Assembly (NCBI RefSeq): GCF_011090165.1
Contig: NZ_JAADJT010000003.1
Coordinates: 248,001-312,000 of the forward strand
Length of the DNA: 64,000 nt
Source of the DNA: Duganella aceris
Lineage (GTDB): Bacteria; Pseudomonadota; Gammaproteobacteria; Burkholderiales; Burkholderiaceae_D
Direction of reading: 5' to 3'
The notes below the pieces were generated by a model. It saw only the letters and a list, made by a program, of their open reading frames with translations. It was not told where the DNA came from and ran no database searches. The position numbers were made by a program, and so were the translations under genes. Position 1 is the first letter of the stretch. Every line of letters starts with the position of its first letter. Below, in pieces: positions 62,208-64,000 of this stretch.

Positions 62208-63632
62208 ATGAACACCTCTCCTCGCATTCCTTTGCTGAACACCGGCGTCCCCGGCCTGGATGACATCCTGGGCGGCGGCTTTCCGGCGCACAGTCTGTAC
62301 CTGCTCCAGGGTCTCGCGGGCAGCGGCAAAACCACCCTCGCTTGCCAGATCGGCTTCCATCACGCGCATCAGGGCAAGAAAGTGCTGATCCTGACGCTGA
62401 TCGCCGAAACCCACGGCAAGATGCTCAATCACCTGAGCAGCTTCTCCTTCTTCGACGAACACCTGGTCGGCGAGCGCATCGTCTTCATCGGCGCCTACAG
62501 CGACCTGCTGCGCGGCGGCCTGCGCGACCTGCTGAAGTCGATCGCTTCGACGCTGGCGGCGCAACGTCCCGACATCATGATCATCGACGGCTTCCGCACC
62601 GTGCGCGACGCCAAGCCGTCCGACCTGGCGCTGTCCGAGTTCATGCTGTCGCTGAACTCGCTGGTGTCGACCATGGAATGCACCACCTTCCTGCTGTCGC
62701 CGACCGAAGGCAACGTGGCCGATTCGGAAAACACGCTGGTCGACGGCTTGATCGAGCTGAGCCAATATGAGCACGGCCTGCAACTGATCCGCGAAATCAA
62801 GGTGTTCAAGCTGCGCGGCAGCAAGCACCTGCTGGGCCGCCACGTGTTCCAGGTCGGCGAGGACGGCATCGAGATCTATCCGCGGCTGGAGGCGGTCAGC
62901 ACGCTGTCCGCCGCGACGCCGTCGGTGTTTTCGCAGCGGCTCGGCTTCGGCATCGAGGGCTGGGACCGGCTGACCAACGGCGGCGTGGCCAAGGGCTCGA
63001 CCACCGCGCTGCTGGGCAATCCGGGCGTCGGCAAGACCTTGATGGGGCTGCACTTCATCCACGAAGGCCTGCGCCAGGGCGAGCATTGCCTGATCGTCGG
63101 CTTTTACGAATCGCCGCCGCGCCTGCTGGAAAAGGCGCGCAGCGTCGGCATCGACCTGAAGACCTATTTCGACAACGGCGCGCTGCAGATCATCTGGCAC
63201 CCGCCGCTGGAAGTGCTGGTCGACAGCCTGGCGCACGGCGTACTGCGCAATGTCGAGCGGCGCAAGGTGTCGCGCCTGTTCGTCGACGGCCTCGACGGCC
63301 TGCGCGAGATCGTCATGCACGAGGGGCGTTCGCGCTCCTTCCTGGCGGCGCTGGTCAACGAGTTGCGGGTGCGCGACGTCACCACCTTCTTCACCCAGGA
63401 ACTGCCGTACTTCGCGCAGGGCCAGTTGCAGAGCGAGGCCTCGGCCTCGATGCTGTTCGAAAACATCATCCTGCTGCGCTATGTCGACGTGAACGGCATC
63501 AACCGGCGCCAGATCGGCGTGCTCAAGCTGCGCGAAAACAGCTACGACGCCGCCAACCACATCCTGCTCATCTCCGACAAGGGTATGAGCATCGAAGGGC
63601 CGGTGTCGTTCCAGCCCACCCAGCCGCTGTAG
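62208..63632 (+). CDS. KaiC-like two-domain RecA-fold ATPase
   Basis: 474 residues from the ATG at 62208. Two tandem RecA/KaiC domains, each with a Walker A: GLAGSGKT (35-42) and GNPGVGKT (270-277); the first starts with the typical IPLLNTGVPGLDDILGGGFP. It lacks KaiA/KaiB partners here, and the C-terminal autophosphorylation pair of clock KaiC was not identified. Such proteins in Proteobacteria usually pair with a response regulator or histidine kinase; a receiver protein gene starts 8 bp downstream. Likely a signal-transducing ATPase rather than a clock protein. Confidence 0.88.
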   Translation: MNTSPRIPLLNTGVPGLDDILGGGFPAHSLYLLQGLAGSGKTTLACQIGFHHAHQGKKVLILTLIAETHGKMLNHLSSFSFFDEHLVGERIVFIGAYSDLLRGGLRDLLKSIASTLAAQRPDIMIIDGFRTVRDAKPSDLALSEFMLSLNSLVSTMECTTFLLSPTEGNVADSENTLVDGLIELSQYEHGLQLIREIKVFKLRGSKHLLGRHVFQVGEDGIEIYPRLEAVSTLSAATPSVFSQRLGFGIEGWDRLTNGGVAKGSTTALLGNPGVGKTLMGLHFIHEGLRQGEHCLIVGFYESPPRLLEKARSVGIDLKTYFDNGALQIIWHPPLEVLVDSLAHGVLRNVERRKVSRLFVDGLDGLREIVMHEGRSRSFLAALVNELRVRDVTTFFTQELPYFAQGQLQSEASASMLFENIILLRYVDVNGINRRQIGVLKLRENSYDAANHILLISDKGMSIEGPVSFQPTQPL

Positions 63633-63639
63633 CCGGTTC

Positions 63640-64000
63640 ATGGACAATCCCCCCGACATCATCGACGCCAACCCGGACGGCAGACTGGTCCTGGTGGTCG
63701 ACGACGAGTTCGACGTGCTGTCGGCGTATACGATGCTGTTCGAGTTCCACGGCTTTCGCGTGCGCACCGCCGGCAACGGCGCCGACGCGCTGGCGGCCGC
63801 CGCGCGCGAGCGGCCCGACATCATCGTCTCCGACCTGATGATGCCGGTCATGGACGGCGCCGAGCTGTGCCGGCATTGCCGTGCCGACCCGGCGCTGCGC
63901 GACGTCGCCTTCATCCTGACCAGCGCCGGCATCCCGCGCCCCGACCTCGGCGTGCCCTACGACGCCTTCCTGAAAAAGCCGATCCGCTTCGAAGCGCTGT
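63640..64000 (+). CDS. Response regulator, N-terminal part (3' end outside window)
   Basis: The visible 120 residues are a receiver domain: acidic pair DD (21-22), phosphoacceptor Asp65 (IIVSDLMMPVMDGAE), a Ser in the switch position (LTSAG) and Lys in FLKKPIRFE. The gene continues past the window, so any output domain is unseen. It begins 8 bp after the KaiC-like gene, suggesting a shared transcript and a functional pair. Confidence 0.88.
   Translation, partial: MDNPPDIIDANPDGRLVLVVDDEFDVLSAYTMLFEFHGFRVRTAGNGADALAAAARERPDIIVSDLMMPVMDGAELCRHCRADPALRDVAFILTSAGIPRPDLGVPYDAFLKKPIRFEAL

Overview
The window is a GC-rich (strong third-position GC) gene-dense stretch of a betaproteobacterial chromosome. 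Gene content (DUF2844/DUF3443 pair, many TonB-dependent receptors and lipoproteins, PEP-CTERM surface protein, IbpA, YggX, ArgA, HexR-controlled Entner-Doudoroff genes, many GGDEF proteins) points to the Oxalobacteraceae, close to Duganella, Massilia or Janthinobacterium. The genus is inferred from gene content only. No tRNA, rRNA, insertion sequence, prophage or CRISPR array was seen.

Layout. 1-10.3 kb: the tail of a PhzF-like gene, a TonB-dependent receptor with a clear terminator, the secreted pair DUF2844-DUF3443 (the latter looks like a two-lobed aspartic protease), and a tandem pair of periplasmic 5'-nucleotidase/CpdB-type lipoproteins whose first copy has altered metal ligands, followed by a Sel1-repeat lipoprotein. 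10.4-16.4 kb: hemerythrin-like protein, a CoaD-like/HD fusion, and an envelope/heat stress block on the minus strand (IbpA under a ROSE-type RNA thermometer, a Do-family protease, an OmpR-type regulator and its kinase). 16.5-27.4 kb: M61 peptidase, PAS-GGDEF cyclase, GST, small hypothetical, alpha/beta hydrolase, imuA-imuB under a near-ideal LexA box, a putative Na+/H+ antiporter, a double thioredoxin-fold protein, a lone antitoxin beside what may be a toxin remnant, and a PHB-depolymerase-type esterase. 27.4-34.5 kb: hrpA (with a REP-like palindrome inside its coding sequence), argA (apparently leaderless), yggX, a small lipoprotein, a REP-like repeat pair and rpiA.

34.7-40 kb: a tightly coupled four-gene unit (receiver, CheC-type phosphatase, PAS-GGDEF cyclase, DUF6265), an AraC-type regulator, a cytochrome P450 and a small hypothetical. 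40-48.6 kb: a plant polysaccharide (probably pectin/arabinan or xylan side-chain) utilisation locus: an (alpha/alpha)6-barrel glycosidase diverging from a 1021-residue TonB-dependent receptor, then GH28 and a convergent GH43. 48.7-52.4 kb: a 1096-residue glycine-rich PEP-CTERM protein coupled to a one-pass membrane protein.

52.5-64 kb: central sugar metabolism: edd-eda (minus) diverging from pgi and an SMP-30 lactonase, a chemoreceptor, then zwf-hexR. The sites proposed here as HexR operators lie before edd, pgi and zwf. Together Zwf, a lactonase, Edd and Eda form the Entner-Doudoroff route, with Pgi feeding or recycling hexose phosphate. The window ends with a two-domain KaiC-like ATPase and the start of a response regulator.
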